Part shown: positions 1 through 5,601 of the stretch, piece after piece
How the letters are laid out: each line of letters opens with the position of its first letter
How positions within the stretch are numbered: position 1 is the stretch's first letter
DNA from: Atopobium sp. UBA2090
GTDB taxonomy: Bacteria; Actinomycetota; Coriobacteriia; Coriobacteriales; Atopobiaceae
Direction of reading: 5' to 3'
NCBI GenBank assembly: GCA_002331575.1
Contig: DCZG01000038.1
Location: 49,020 to 54,620 of the forward strand
Length of the DNA stretch: 5,601 bases
Made by a program: the position numbers and the translations under genes
The notes under the pieces: generated by a model
What the model saw: only the letters and a program-made list of their open reading frames with translations
Told to the model about the DNA's origin: nothing
The model's database searches: none

Positions 1-494
1 ATGGTGGGCAGCAACTGGTGCGCAGCCTCGCTGGCCAGCACAAAACGCACGTCGCCCGGCGGCTCTTCCAGCGTCTTGAGCAGCGCGTTGAACGCCGCCG
101 GCGTGAGCATGTGGACCTCGTCGATGATGTAGACCTTGTAGTCGCTGCGCACCGGCGCGTAGTTGACGCGGGAGATGATCTCCTCGCGGACGTTGTCGAC
201 GCCCGTGTTGGATGCGGCGTCGAGCTCGATGACGTCGGGGTGGTCCCCCGTGGCGATGAGACGGCAGTCCTCGCAGTCGCCGCAGGGCAGGCCGTCGACG
301 CTGCTCTTGCAGACGAGCGCCTTGGCGAGGATGCGGGCCATGGTCGTCTTGCCCGTGCCGCGAGGTCCGCAGAACAGATAGGCATGGCTCGTGCGCCCCT
401 CGAGCACGGCGCGTTCGAGGGTCTCGACCACATGCTTCTGACCGACGACCTGCTCGAACGTCGCCGGGCGATACTTTGTGTAGAGCGATTCCAT
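1..494 (-). CDS. dnaX: DNA polymerase III subunit gamma/tau, N-terminal part (runs off left edge)
   Basis: DnaX is the AAA+ motor of the clamp loader, which opens and loads the beta sliding clamp at the replication fork in the cytoplasm. The visible 164 residues cover the first part of the ATPase. The N-terminus MESLYTKYRPATF is the family's classic opening. Walker A is GPRGTGKT (residues 43-50), the zinc module has Cys62, Cys71, Cys74 and Cys77, and Walker B is IIDEVHML (123-130). LLKTLEEPP (138-146) is also a family hallmark. The start at 494 is chosen because it gives the standard N-terminus and sits just after a GGAGG. The lid, the collar and any tau-specific domain lie outside the window. 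The sensor-1 stretch reads LASEAAHQLLPT, where LATTExxK-like is usual. The gene follows a non-coding gap and probably has its own promoter. Identification is very secure. Confidence 0.97.
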   Translation of the reverse strand, partial: MESLYTKYRPATFEQVVGQKHVVETLERAVLEGRTSHAYLFCGPRGTGKTTMARILAKALVCKSSVDGLPCGDCEDCRLIATGDHPDVIELDAASNTGVDNVREEIISRVNYAPVRSDYKVYIIDEVHMLTPAAFNALLKTLEEPPGDVRFVLASEAAHQLLPT

Positions 495-498
495 GGAG

Positions 499-503
499 CC
501 TCC
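499..503 (-). promoter_or_regulatory. Ribosome binding site of dnaX
   Basis: On the minus strand GGAGG is followed by CTCC and then the ATG at 494. The 4-base spacing is shorter than the usual 5-9, but no other start nearby gives the conserved DnaX N-terminus, so this site supports the start chosen. Confidence 0.7.
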
Positions 504-531
504 GCGTGGGGGAACCAGTATGCAAAGCATC

Positions 532-537
532 AGTATA
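532..537 (-). promoter_or_regulatory. Likely -10 element of the dnaX promoter
   Basis: The minus strand reads TATACT here, five of six matches to TATAAT, 37 bases before the dnaX start. A transcript would begin near 525 and have a leader of about 30 bases. I see no good TTGACA-like -35 at 16-18 bases upstream; that stretch is GC-rich. A second, weaker hexamer (CATACT, 517-522) lies closer to the gene. The call is an inference from the hexamer and its position. Confidence 0.4.
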
Positions 538-600
538 CCCGCGCGCGGCGGGTGCCCCATAACTCAAAGAAGCCGACGTGGACTTCCCGTCGCGGTGAGC

Positions 601-650
601 GCGCCGACGGCCGGCAGGTGTCGGCGCCGTCCCGCTGAAGCCCGCGGGAC
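601..650. repeat. Two tandem GC-rich hairpins upstream of dnaX
   Basis: The first inverted repeat is GCGCCGAC (601-608) with GTCGGCGC (620-627), an 8-bp perfect stem with an 11-base loop. The second is GTCCCGC (629-635) with GCGGGAC (644-650), a 7-bp stem with an 8-base loop. They are one base apart. Neither is followed by a T-run on either strand, so they are not ordinary intrinsic terminators. They lie between the terminator at 675-711 and the dnaX promoter. They could slow polymerase, act as protein sites, or be incidental in GC-rich DNA. Confidence 0.5.
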
Positions 651-674
651 AATCCCCACCGCCAGGTCATCGAT

Positions 675-711
675 AAAAAAAGCGGGACCCGCCGGGAAGG
701 AGCGGGTCCCC
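675..711 (-). terminator. Rho-independent terminator with no recognised gene in front of it
   Basis: On the minus strand GGGACCCGC (710-702) pairs perfectly with GCGGGTCCC (692-684) around a 9-base loop. This is followed by GC and seven T (681-675). The stem and uninterrupted T-run make this the strongest terminator in the window, and it works only on the minus strand. The preceding GH3 gene already has a terminator at 895-927. This one either backs that up, insulating dnaX, or ends a separate short transcript from 712-894. Confidence 0.88.
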
Positions 712-894
712 AAGGGAAGTGTGGCCGACCAGGAAAGGAGGAGGAGTAGTTCGGACCACAACATGCTGCTATCATGCCCCACCCCTCCTCGCCGCGAGCG
801 AATCTGGCACAAGAGGTCACCCGCGCGGCGCAAGTTGCGCATGCGGCCCATTACATACCGCTCACGACGTTACCCTCTCCCATCGCCTCTCCAC
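712..894 (-). other. Unassigned segment between two minus-strand terminators; possible small RNA
   Basis: This stretch holds no protein gene I can support; the open frames crossing it run straight through the terminator at 675-711. On the minus strand a weak -10-like TGTAAT (855-850) could start a transcript of about 170 bases ending at that terminator, but I see no matching -35. Within it GAGGAG (790-785) can pair with CTCCTC (746-741) around a region that itself contains a short GCATG/CATGT stem. The ends TGTGG (895-891) and CCACA (724-720) are also complementary. I looked for the signal recognition particle RNA, which often lies beside dnaX, and did not find its GGAAGGA-type tip. I also found no tRNA T-arm and no good T-box motif. 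It may be an undescribed RNA, an attenuator or a relic. Confidence 0.25.
828..840. repeat. Short perfect palindrome in the gap
   Basis: GCGCAA-G-TTGCGC is a 13-base inverted repeat with a single central base. It is too tight to form a full RNA hairpin and would fit a dimeric repressor site or a small stem with a 5-base loop. It lies just downstream of the weak minus-strand -10-like hexamer at 850-855. Its role is unknown and chance is possible. Confidence 0.3.
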
Positions 895-927
895 AAAAGA
901 GGGGCCGGCCCGAGGGAGGCCGGCCCC
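895..927 (-). terminator. Rho-independent terminator of the permuted GH3 gene
   Basis: On the minus strand GGGGCCGGCC (927-918) pairs perfectly with GGCCGGCCCC (910-901) around a 7-base loop. It is followed by TCTTTT. It sits 77 bases past the TAG stop at 1005 and is oriented to end transcription of that gene. The T-run is short but the 10-bp all-GC stem is very stable. Confidence 0.85.
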
Positions 928-1004
928 AAAGGGGTGTGCGGGTGGGAGTGGGAAGGAGACCTGGCCCGCACGGGAGACTTCGCGGCAGACGACGAGGCGC
1001 GAGC

Positions 1005-3953
1005 CTAGTCCTTCTCGCCAGCCTTCTCCTCGGCGGAGTCAGCGGCGTCCGCCTTCTTCTCCTTGAGCGCCTTGTTGGTCTTCACGGCCTTGTAGCCGAG
1101 AAGCGCACCGAGGGCGACGAGGACCGCGGTGCCGCCCCAGACGCCGTACTGCCAGGGCGCGACGCCGTACTTGACGCTTGAGCCAGGCACGAGGCCGTTC
1201 ATGGCGTTGGAGTTGACGACGGTGTAGCAGACGTTGTGCATGGCCGTTCGCATGGCCGCCACGATGTCAGCCTTGTCGGTGTTGGCGATGTCACCGGACA
1301 TGGCAGAGTACGTGAGCTGCAGGTCGTTGCCCGCAAGCAGCGAGGGGTCCTTCTCCATGTAGCCGTAGAGGTTGAAGTCGGTGATGACCGCGCCACGGAA
1401 GCCCCACTCGTCGCGCAGGAGGTTGGTGAGCAGGCTCTTGCGGCCGCCCGCCCACTCGGTGCCGATGTAGTTGAACGAGCTCATCACGGCCGTGCAGCCC
1501 GGCATGGTCTTGGTCGACATGGTGCCCTTGTCGTCCGAGATGTACTTCATGTCGACGGAGGGCGTCTTGATGGCAATCTCGAACTGGCGCAGGTAGCACT
1601 CGCGCATGGTCTGCTCGGTCGCCCAGGTCATGATGTGCTGGATGCGGTAGGACTCCTGGTCGTTGAGGGCGAAGTGCTTGACGTAGCCGTAGCAGCCACG
1701 AGAGGCGGCACCCTGGATCTCGGCGGCGCAGATCGAGCCGCCCAGCACGGGGTCCTCGGAGAAGTACTCGAAGTTGCGGCCGGCGAACGGCGAGCGATGC
1801 GTGTCGCACGCGGGGGCGTACCAGCCGTTGTAGCCGGAGGAGAGCGCCTCCTCGCCGACGGCCTGGCCGACCTGCTCGATGAGGTCGACGTTCCAGGTCT
1901 GGGCCATGAGGTACTCGGAGCAGTAGGCGCAGTTGCCCGTGGAGCCCGTGAGACTCGTGAAGCCGGCAGGACCATCGGGATCGGAGGTGGCGGGCTTGGA
2001 GATGGAGGCGACCTCGGCCGTGTTGTAGGCGGCGTCGTTGATGACGGCGATCATCTCGCTGACGCTGATCTGGTCGAGCAGGCTGTCCCAGAGCTCGTCG
2101 TCGTAGTCAACGCCGCGCAGGTCGATGAGGGAGAGGCCGTTGCTCGCGCCCGTCGTCGGCATGGCGACGGAGGAGTCCTGGGCGTACGCGAACTCGGCCA
2201 CGGAGATTCCGACGGCATCGGTGGTCGTGTCCTCGGCAGCCTCGGGGAAGGTGCCCTTGAAGTCGTCGCGCGAGAATGCCGTGCAGTTCTTCTCCATGTA
2301 CTGCGTGCAGTCGTCGAAGAGGTTCGTGAGCTTGGTGTCGGTGACCTCGTCGGTGGTGTAGGTCTTCGCGGCGACCGTGACGGGCTTCGAGTCGACGACG
2401 GTGTGCGAGTCGGTGCGGAGGCTGATGTCGTAGTCGCCCGAGTCGAGCACGTAGCCGCTCTTGTCGGAGTCCCAGGAGGCCATCCTGCGAACGGGGAAGC
2501 TGACCTCGACGGTCTCGGACGCGCCGGCCGCCAGCTCGCTCGTCTTGGCGAAGCCGCCGAGGACGACGGCGCTCTTGGGCAGGCCGCCCTCCTTGTACGG
2601 GGCGGTGAAGTAGATCTCGACGACCTGCTTGCCCGACGCGCTACCGGTGTTGGTCACGGTGACGGACGCCTTGACGTCCGTATCGTCGGCGCTCACCGAG
2701 TCGAGCGTCTGCTCGAAGGTGGTGTAGGAGAGGCCGTAGCCAAACGGGAACACCACGGCGGAATCGTAGTCGAAGCCGGGGTAGTTGCCCGCGGCAGCCT
2801 CCACCGCGGCCGTCTCGTAGTAGCGATAGCCGTAGTAGATGCCCTCCTTGTACTCCACGAAGTACGCGGTGCCGTCGGCGCGGAAGCCGTTGGGGTTGGA
2901 GTCGTAGTAGCCGGAGACGTCGGCGTAGTGCTTGCCACCGAAGTTCTTGAACGTGGGGTCGGCGGTGAAGTCGGCGACCCAGGTGTCGGTCGTCTTGCCG
3001 GACGGGCTCATGGCGCCCACGAGGAGCTGGCCGACGCCGTTGGAGCCGGCGGCGCCGAGCGAGCCGATGTGCAGGATGGCGTCGACCTCGTAGTCGCCGC
3101 TCATGAGGGGACCGAGCTCCATGGTGGTGGAGGCGTTGATGAGGACGATGACCTTCTTGCAGGCGGACTTGGCCGCGGCGATGAGGTCCTTCTCCTCGAC
3201 GGTGAGCTCGAGCTCGTGCTGGCCGTCAACGTAGTTGGCGGTCTCGTCGTTCTCGGTGAAGGCCGTGGACACGCCCGACTCGACGTCTCCCTTGAGGTCG
3301 CGGGAGAGGTCACCGCCCTCGCCGCCGCCACGCCCGAGGACGATGACCGCGGTGGTCCCGGAGATGGAACTCTGGGCGTCGGAGGAGTACGCCGACCAGG
3401 GAATCTCGCCGATGTAGTAGGCGGCCGTGCTGGGGTCGTCCATCGTGATGGCGGCCTTGGGGTAGTTCGAGTAGTTGCTGTTGATGAAATCGAAGGCGGT
3501 GTCGTTGATCGTGAGGCCGGCGTTGGCGATGCCCTGGTAGAGGGTCACGCAGTCGTTGGGATCAACGGTGCCCGAGCCAGCCCCGCCGTAGACGGGGTCC
3601 GCCGCGTAGCGGCCGAGGAGGCTGATGGTGGTCCCGGCGGCAAGAGGCAGCGCGCCGTTGTCGTTCTTGAGCAGGACGGCGCCCTCCTCGACGATCTGCG
3701 CGACGACCTCGGTCGCCGCCTCCTTCGCCTGGTTGCGTCCGCGGTAGGCGGCCGCGTAGTACGTGGAGTCCCAGCTCTCGGAACCCTCGGACTGGACGAC
3801 GGTAGTAGGACGGCCGCCCAGGTAGTGGCTCAGCAGCGAGCTGTAGCTGTTCGCGGCGACGTTGAGCGCCCCGGCGGCACCAAGCGAGACGACCGCTCCT
3901 GCAGTCTGCGCCACGAACTTCCTTCTTGTGACGGTCTTGGGCTTCTTCCCCAT
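1005..3953 (-). CDS. Membrane-anchored glycoside hydrolase family 3 enzyme (probable beta-glucosidase) with permuted domain order
   Basis: This 982-residue enzyme probably removes beta-linked glucose or a similar sugar from the non-reducing ends of glycosides outside the cell. Seen in order: a TRRKFV twin-arginine-like signal and hydrophobic run (residues 9-34), the GH3 alpha/beta sandwich (about 80-415, opening EEGAVLLKN and closing FPFGYGLSYTTFE), a fibronectin-III-like domain (about 416-530), a linker (to about 608), the GH3 barrel (about 609-915), a transmembrane helix (about 936-956) and a Lys/Glu/Ala-rich tail. The barrel carries DGPAGF (660-665), GRNFEYFSEDP (725-735), KHFALNDQE (759-767) and the nucleophile Asp859 in ITDF. 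Glu212 in GGGEGGD is the likely acid/base. In most GH3 enzymes the barrel comes first; the swapped order is known from Butyrivibrio and Ruminococcus beta-glucosidases. The start at 3953 is preferred over an upstream one at 4139, because it has AAGGAG six bases upstream and begins the signal, whereas the 4139 start lies inside the neighbour's terminator. Family is certain; the exact sugar specificity cannot be read from sequence. Confidence 0.96.
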   Translation of the reverse strand: MGKKPKTVTRRKFVAQTAGAVVSLGAAGALNVAANSYSSLLSHYLGGRPTTVVQSEGSESWDSTYYAAAYRGRNQAKEAATEVVAQIVEEGAVLLKNDNGALPLAAGTTISLLGRYAADPVYGGAGSGTVDPNDCVTLYQGIANAGLTINDTAFDFINSNYSNYPKAAITMDDPSTAAYYIGEIPWSAYSSDAQSSISGTTAVIVLGRGGGEGGDLSRDLKGDVESGVSTAFTENDETANYVDGQHELELTVEEKDLIAAAKSACKKVIVLINASTTMELGPLMSGDYEVDAILHIGSLGAAGSNGVGQLLVGAMSPSGKTTDTWVADFTADPTFKNFGGKHYADVSGYYDSNPNGFRADGTAYFVEYKEGIYYGYRYYETAAVEAAAGNYPGFDYDSAVVFPFGYGLSYTTFEQTLDSVSADDTDVKASVTVTNTGSASGKQVVEIYFTAPYKEGGLPKSAVVLGGFAKTSELAAGASETVEVSFPVRRMASWDSDKSGYVLDSGDYDISLRTDSHTVVDSKPVTVAAKTYTTDEVTDTKLTNLFDDCTQYMEKNCTAFSRDDFKGTFPEAAEDTTTDAVGISVAEFAYAQDSSVAMPTTGASNGLSLIDLRGVDYDDELWDSLLDQISVSEMIAVINDAAYNTAEVASISKPATSDPDGPAGFTSLTGSTGNCAYCSEYLMAQTWNVDLIEQVGQAVGEEALSSGYNGWYAPACDTHRSPFAGRNFEYFSEDPVLGGSICAAEIQGAASRGCYGYVKHFALNDQESYRIQHIMTWATEQTMRECYLRQFEIAIKTPSVDMKYISDDKGTMSTKTMPGCTAVMSSFNYIGTEWAGGRKSLLTNLLRDEWGFRGAVITDFNLYGYMEKDPSLLAGNDLQLTYSAMSGDIANTDKADIVAAMRTAMHNVCYTVVNSNAMNGLVPGSSVKYGVAPWQYGVWGGTAVLVALGALLGYKAVKTNKALKEKKADAADSAEEKAGEKD

Positions 3954-3959
3954 CAGAAT

Positions 3960-3965
3960 CTCCTT
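3960..3965 (-). promoter_or_regulatory. Ribosome binding site of the permuted GH3 gene
   Basis: AAGGAG on the minus strand lies six bases before the ATG at 3953, within a purine-rich leader. It decides the start: the longer reading frame from 4139 would add 62 residues without family similarity in front of the signal sequence. Confidence 0.85.
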
Positions 3966-3987
3966 CTTCTTTTCTCCCACCCCCTCT

Positions 3988-3997
3988 CCCTCGAGGG
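3988..3997. repeat. CCCTCGAGGG palindrome in the leader of the permuted GH3 gene
   Basis: A perfect 10-base palindrome about 35 bases before the start codon and just downstream of the putative -10 element. The position would suit an operator or a small leader stem. No known operator consensus was recognised. Confidence 0.3.
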
Positions 3998-4005
3998 GGC
4001 CACTC

Positions 4006-4011
4006 AGTATC
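4006..4011 (-). promoter_or_regulatory. Possible -10 element for the permuted GH3 gene
   Basis: GATACT on the minus strand, preceded by GT, matches TATAAT at four of six positions. A start near 4000 would give a leader of about 46 bases carrying the ribosome binding site. A -35 is poor: GGGACG, 19 bases upstream, is the nearest resemblance. A promoter is expected here because the upstream gene ends in a terminator, but the exact element is uncertain. Confidence 0.25.
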
Positions 4012-4120
4012 ACGAACGTAACCCAGACGCCGTCCCACTTCCGCACTTCGGCGCAACCTGCCGCTTTCGGAGCGTAGCTTGCAGGGACTTGCGGGCAATC
4101 GGAACCTGGTCGGCAGACTT

Positions 4121-4166
4121 GGAAACGGAAAGGGCGCACCGCCCAACGTGCTGAACGGTGCGCCCT
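4121..4166 (-). terminator. Rho-independent terminator of the upstream GH3 gene
   Basis: On the minus strand AGGGCGCACCG (4166-4156) pairs perfectly with CGGTGCGCCCT (4141-4131) over 11 bp with a 14-base loop. A T-rich tail follows, TTCCGTTTCC (4130-4121). It begins 39 bases after the TAG stop of the upstream gene. The tail is interrupted, so some read-through into the next GH3 gene is possible. The other strand has no T-run. Confidence 0.78.
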
Positions 4167-4205
4167 CTGGTCGTTCTGCGTCTTGGCGCAGACGTCGGTT
4201 ACAGG

Positions 4206-5601
4206 CTAGCCGACCTTGCCCACGGGAACCTCGTCAGAGGTCTTGACCTCGGTCTCGGGCGCGGTGAGCGGATCGACCTTATAGGTCTTGACGCGGTCGT
4301 CGTCGATGACGCCGGACCAGTTGAGACCGAAGCAGAAGTCGTAGGTGTTGCCCTCGGAGTCGACGTAGCACTCCATGTCGCGGGGGACGTCCTCCTTGTC
4401 GGACTCGACGGACTCCATGCTGATCGGCATCTGGTGGTTGAGCAGGCCATAGGGCTCCGCGGAACCGGCGATGATATGGGCGAAGGCCTCGTCGGCGATG
4501 GACTCGAAGCCAAAGAGGATGACGTCGGCGTACTGCTCGATCTCAGAGAAGACCATCGGCCTGTCGGCGTCGATGATGAGGATGAGCTTGGCATCCGCGG
4601 GCAGCTTCTCCTTGACGCCGATGACGAAGTCGAGGTCGGACTCGTTGGTCGCATTGGTCGACTCGCCGAAGTAGCTGCGGTTGATGTACTCGCCGTACTC
4701 ATCCTTGGGGTTGAGGGACTCCTTGCGCACGTTCGCGCCGTCAGCGGTGTACGGACGGTACTGAAGCGAGATGGGCTTCCAGTAGGGGCCGGGGTCGGGC
4801 GTGGTGCCCATGACGACGCTCATGAAGTTCGGGCCACCCTGGACGCCCTGGTAGGCATCCTTGGGGTTGTTGATCTTCACGACGGCATACTTGACGTCAG
4901 CGAGGTCGGCTGCGGCGAGCGCCTGGATGTCGGACTCCTGGTACTGCGCCTTTCCGTCTGCGCCGGCTGCGCCCGTGGGGTCACCGAGGTTGTCGGTGAC
5001 GACGTCAAAGCCGAGGCCCTCGACCTGCGCGCCGAAGCACTGGTCGACGGAGACCGTCGTGGTGCCGGTCCAGAAGGAGGTCGTCGAGGAGAACTTCCTC
5101 GGGATGTAGACCTTGCCGTCGACACCCTTGTCGGAGATGACGTTGCCGGCGTTCTTGAGCATGACGACGGACTTCTCGGCAGCCTCCATGCCGAAGCTCG
5201 CGGCGGTCTCGCTCTCGAGAACCTCCTTGGCCACGGTGCGGTCGGAGTACGGCTGCTCGAAGAGGTCGACGGTCATCTCGGTCTTGATGAACCTGCGGGC
5301 GTTGTCCTGGAGAAGGGCGAGCGCGTCGTCCTCGCCCATATCGTCGACGAGGAGCTTGTAGCCAGCCGTGGCGTCGTCGATGTTCCACTCGCCGCCGATG
5401 GAGCCGACGGTGTTCTTCATGAGCTTGGCCCAGCGCTCGGGCTCGGTGAGGTCCTTGCAGCCGTGCATGATGGCGGTGAGGATCATCCAGTCGGTGCAGA
5501 TCCAGCCGTCCCAGCCGGCATTGCGAAGAATGGACATGTTGTGCGCGGAGTAGGCGGAGCCCACGGTCTCGCCGAGCTCCTCGGGATCGTTGGGGTCATA
5601 C
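4206..5601 (-). CDS. Glycoside hydrolase family 3 enzyme, C-terminal part (runs off right edge)
   Basis: The frame is open to the window edge, so the visible 464 residues are the C-terminal part of a longer protein, and a GTG at 5564 is internal, not the start. The first residues are the end of the GH3 barrel: GWDGWICTDW contains the predicted nucleophile Asp (codon 5492-5490). After a helical stretch the alpha/beta sandwich begins at AAEKSVVMLKN and ends with YDFCFGLNWSG. This is the usual GH3 order, unlike the neighbouring gene. There is no fibronectin-III-like domain and no C-terminal membrane helix; the protein stops about 35 residues after the sandwich. The SGEGxDR-type acid/base motif of many bacterial GH3 enzymes is absent; the matching strand reads AVVKINNPKDAYQGV. 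The presence of a signal peptide cannot be judged. It probably hydrolyses a beta-glucoside or beta-xyloside; family assignment is secure, substrate is not. Confidence 0.93.
   Translation of the reverse strand, partial: YDPNDPEELGETVGSAYSAHNMSILRNAGWDGWICTDWMILTAIMHGCKDLTEPERWAKLMKNTVGSIGGEWNIDDATAGYKLLVDDMGEDDALALLQDNARRFIKTEMTVDLFEQPYSDRTVAKEVLESETAASFGMEAAEKSVVMLKNAGNVISDKGVDGKVYIPRKFSSTTSFWTGTTTVSVDQCFGAQVEGLGFDVVTDNLGDPTGAAGADGKAQYQESDIQALAAADLADVKYAVVKINNPKDAYQGVQGGPNFMSVVMGTTPDPGPYWKPISLQYRPYTADGANVRKESLNPKDEYGEYINRSYFGESTNATNESDLDFVIGVKEKLPADAKLILIIDADRPMVFSEIEQYADVILFGFESIADEAFAHIIAGSAEPYGLLNHQMPISMESVESDKEDVPRDMECYVDSEGNTYDFCFGLNWSGVIDDDRVKTYKVDPLTAPETEVKTSDEVPVGKVG

Noticed and set aside
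18..638. A 206-codon plus-strand frame over dnaX
   Set aside because: It is antisense to the conserved dnaX ATPase and has an Arg/Ala/Val-rich composition typical of a mirror frame.
530..851. Two minus-strand frames of about 95 codons across the gap
   Set aside because: Both run through the strong terminator at 675-711 and the hairpins at 601-650, and neither product resembles a known protein.
712..894. Signal recognition particle RNA, tRNA or T-box leader in the gap
   Set aside because: The position next to dnaX suggested it, but I found no GGAAGGA-type tip, no tRNA T-arm and acceptor pair, and only a poor TGGGGACC resemblance to the T-box core TGGNACC.
734..1008. Perfect Shine-Dalgarno-like AAAGGAGG on the plus strand before an ATG at 763 (81 codons to 1008)
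   Set aside because: The ATG is over 20 bases from the AAAGGAGG core (16 from the end of the purine run), the frame reads through the antisense of a terminator and overlaps the end of the GH3 gene, and the product is Arg/Pro-rich without any motif.
3954..4139. N-terminal extension of the permuted GH3 gene to an ATG at 4139
   Set aside because: The start would lie inside the upstream gene's terminator hairpin, and the added 62 residues would precede a clear signal sequence that has its own good ribosome binding site.
1236..4154. A 972-codon open frame on the plus strand opposite the permuted GH3 gene
   Set aside because: It is almost fully antisense to a certain gene and its product is a Val/Gly/Arg/Asp-rich sequence with no domain. 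Such long mirror frames are common opposite GC-rich genes. It also crosses the terminator at 4121-4166.
5562..5564. GTG at 5564 as the start of the upstream GH3
   Set aside because: The frame stays open to the window edge with sensible coding sequence before it, and a start here would remove nearly all of the catalytic barrel.

Overview
This is a GC-rich window with three protein genes, all on the minus strand, so transcription runs from the right edge to the left edge. The order of transcription is: a family 3 glycoside hydrolase (GH3) cut by the right edge (4206-5601), a complete and unusual GH3 enzyme (1005-3953), a 510-base non-coding gap, and the 5' part of dnaX cut by the left edge (1-494). 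The GC content, the codon bias towards G/C in third positions, the DnaX sequence and a membrane-anchored, permuted GH3 enzyme fit a gut or rumen member of the Coriobacteriia (Actinomycetota; an Olsenella, Atopobium or Collinsella relative). This placement is an inference from general impression, not from a search.

Right region (4169-5601): the C-terminal 464 residues of a GH3 enzyme in the usual order, with the end of the catalytic barrel (Asp in a TDW motif) followed by the alpha/beta sandwich domain. It ends in a rho-independent terminator (4121-4166), so the next gene is probably transcribed separately.

Middle region (1005-4130): a 982-residue GH3 enzyme in which the domain order is swapped. 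The sandwich domain comes first, then a fibronectin-III-like domain, then the catalytic barrel. It has a twin-arginine-like signal at the N-terminus and a transmembrane helix with a charged tail at the C-terminus, so it is probably displayed on the outer face of the membrane. Both expected catalytic residues are visible. It has a clear ribosome binding site and its own terminator (895-927). Together the two GH3 genes look like a small beta-glycoside utilisation locus; no transporter or regulator is in view.

Left region (1-1004): dnaX starts at 494 with a likely promoter about 40 bases upstream. Between it and the GH3 gene there is a second strong minus-strand terminator (675-711) with no recognised gene feeding it. 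The 183 bases in front of it (712-894) may encode a small RNA or may be a relic; I could not identify it. Two tandem GC-rich hairpins (601-650) lie between this terminator and the dnaX promoter. I saw no tRNA, rRNA, CRISPR array, insertion sequence or phage gene. I did not find a clearly new multi-gene system; the most notable items are the permuted, membrane-anchored GH3 beside a canonical GH3, and the orphan terminator.
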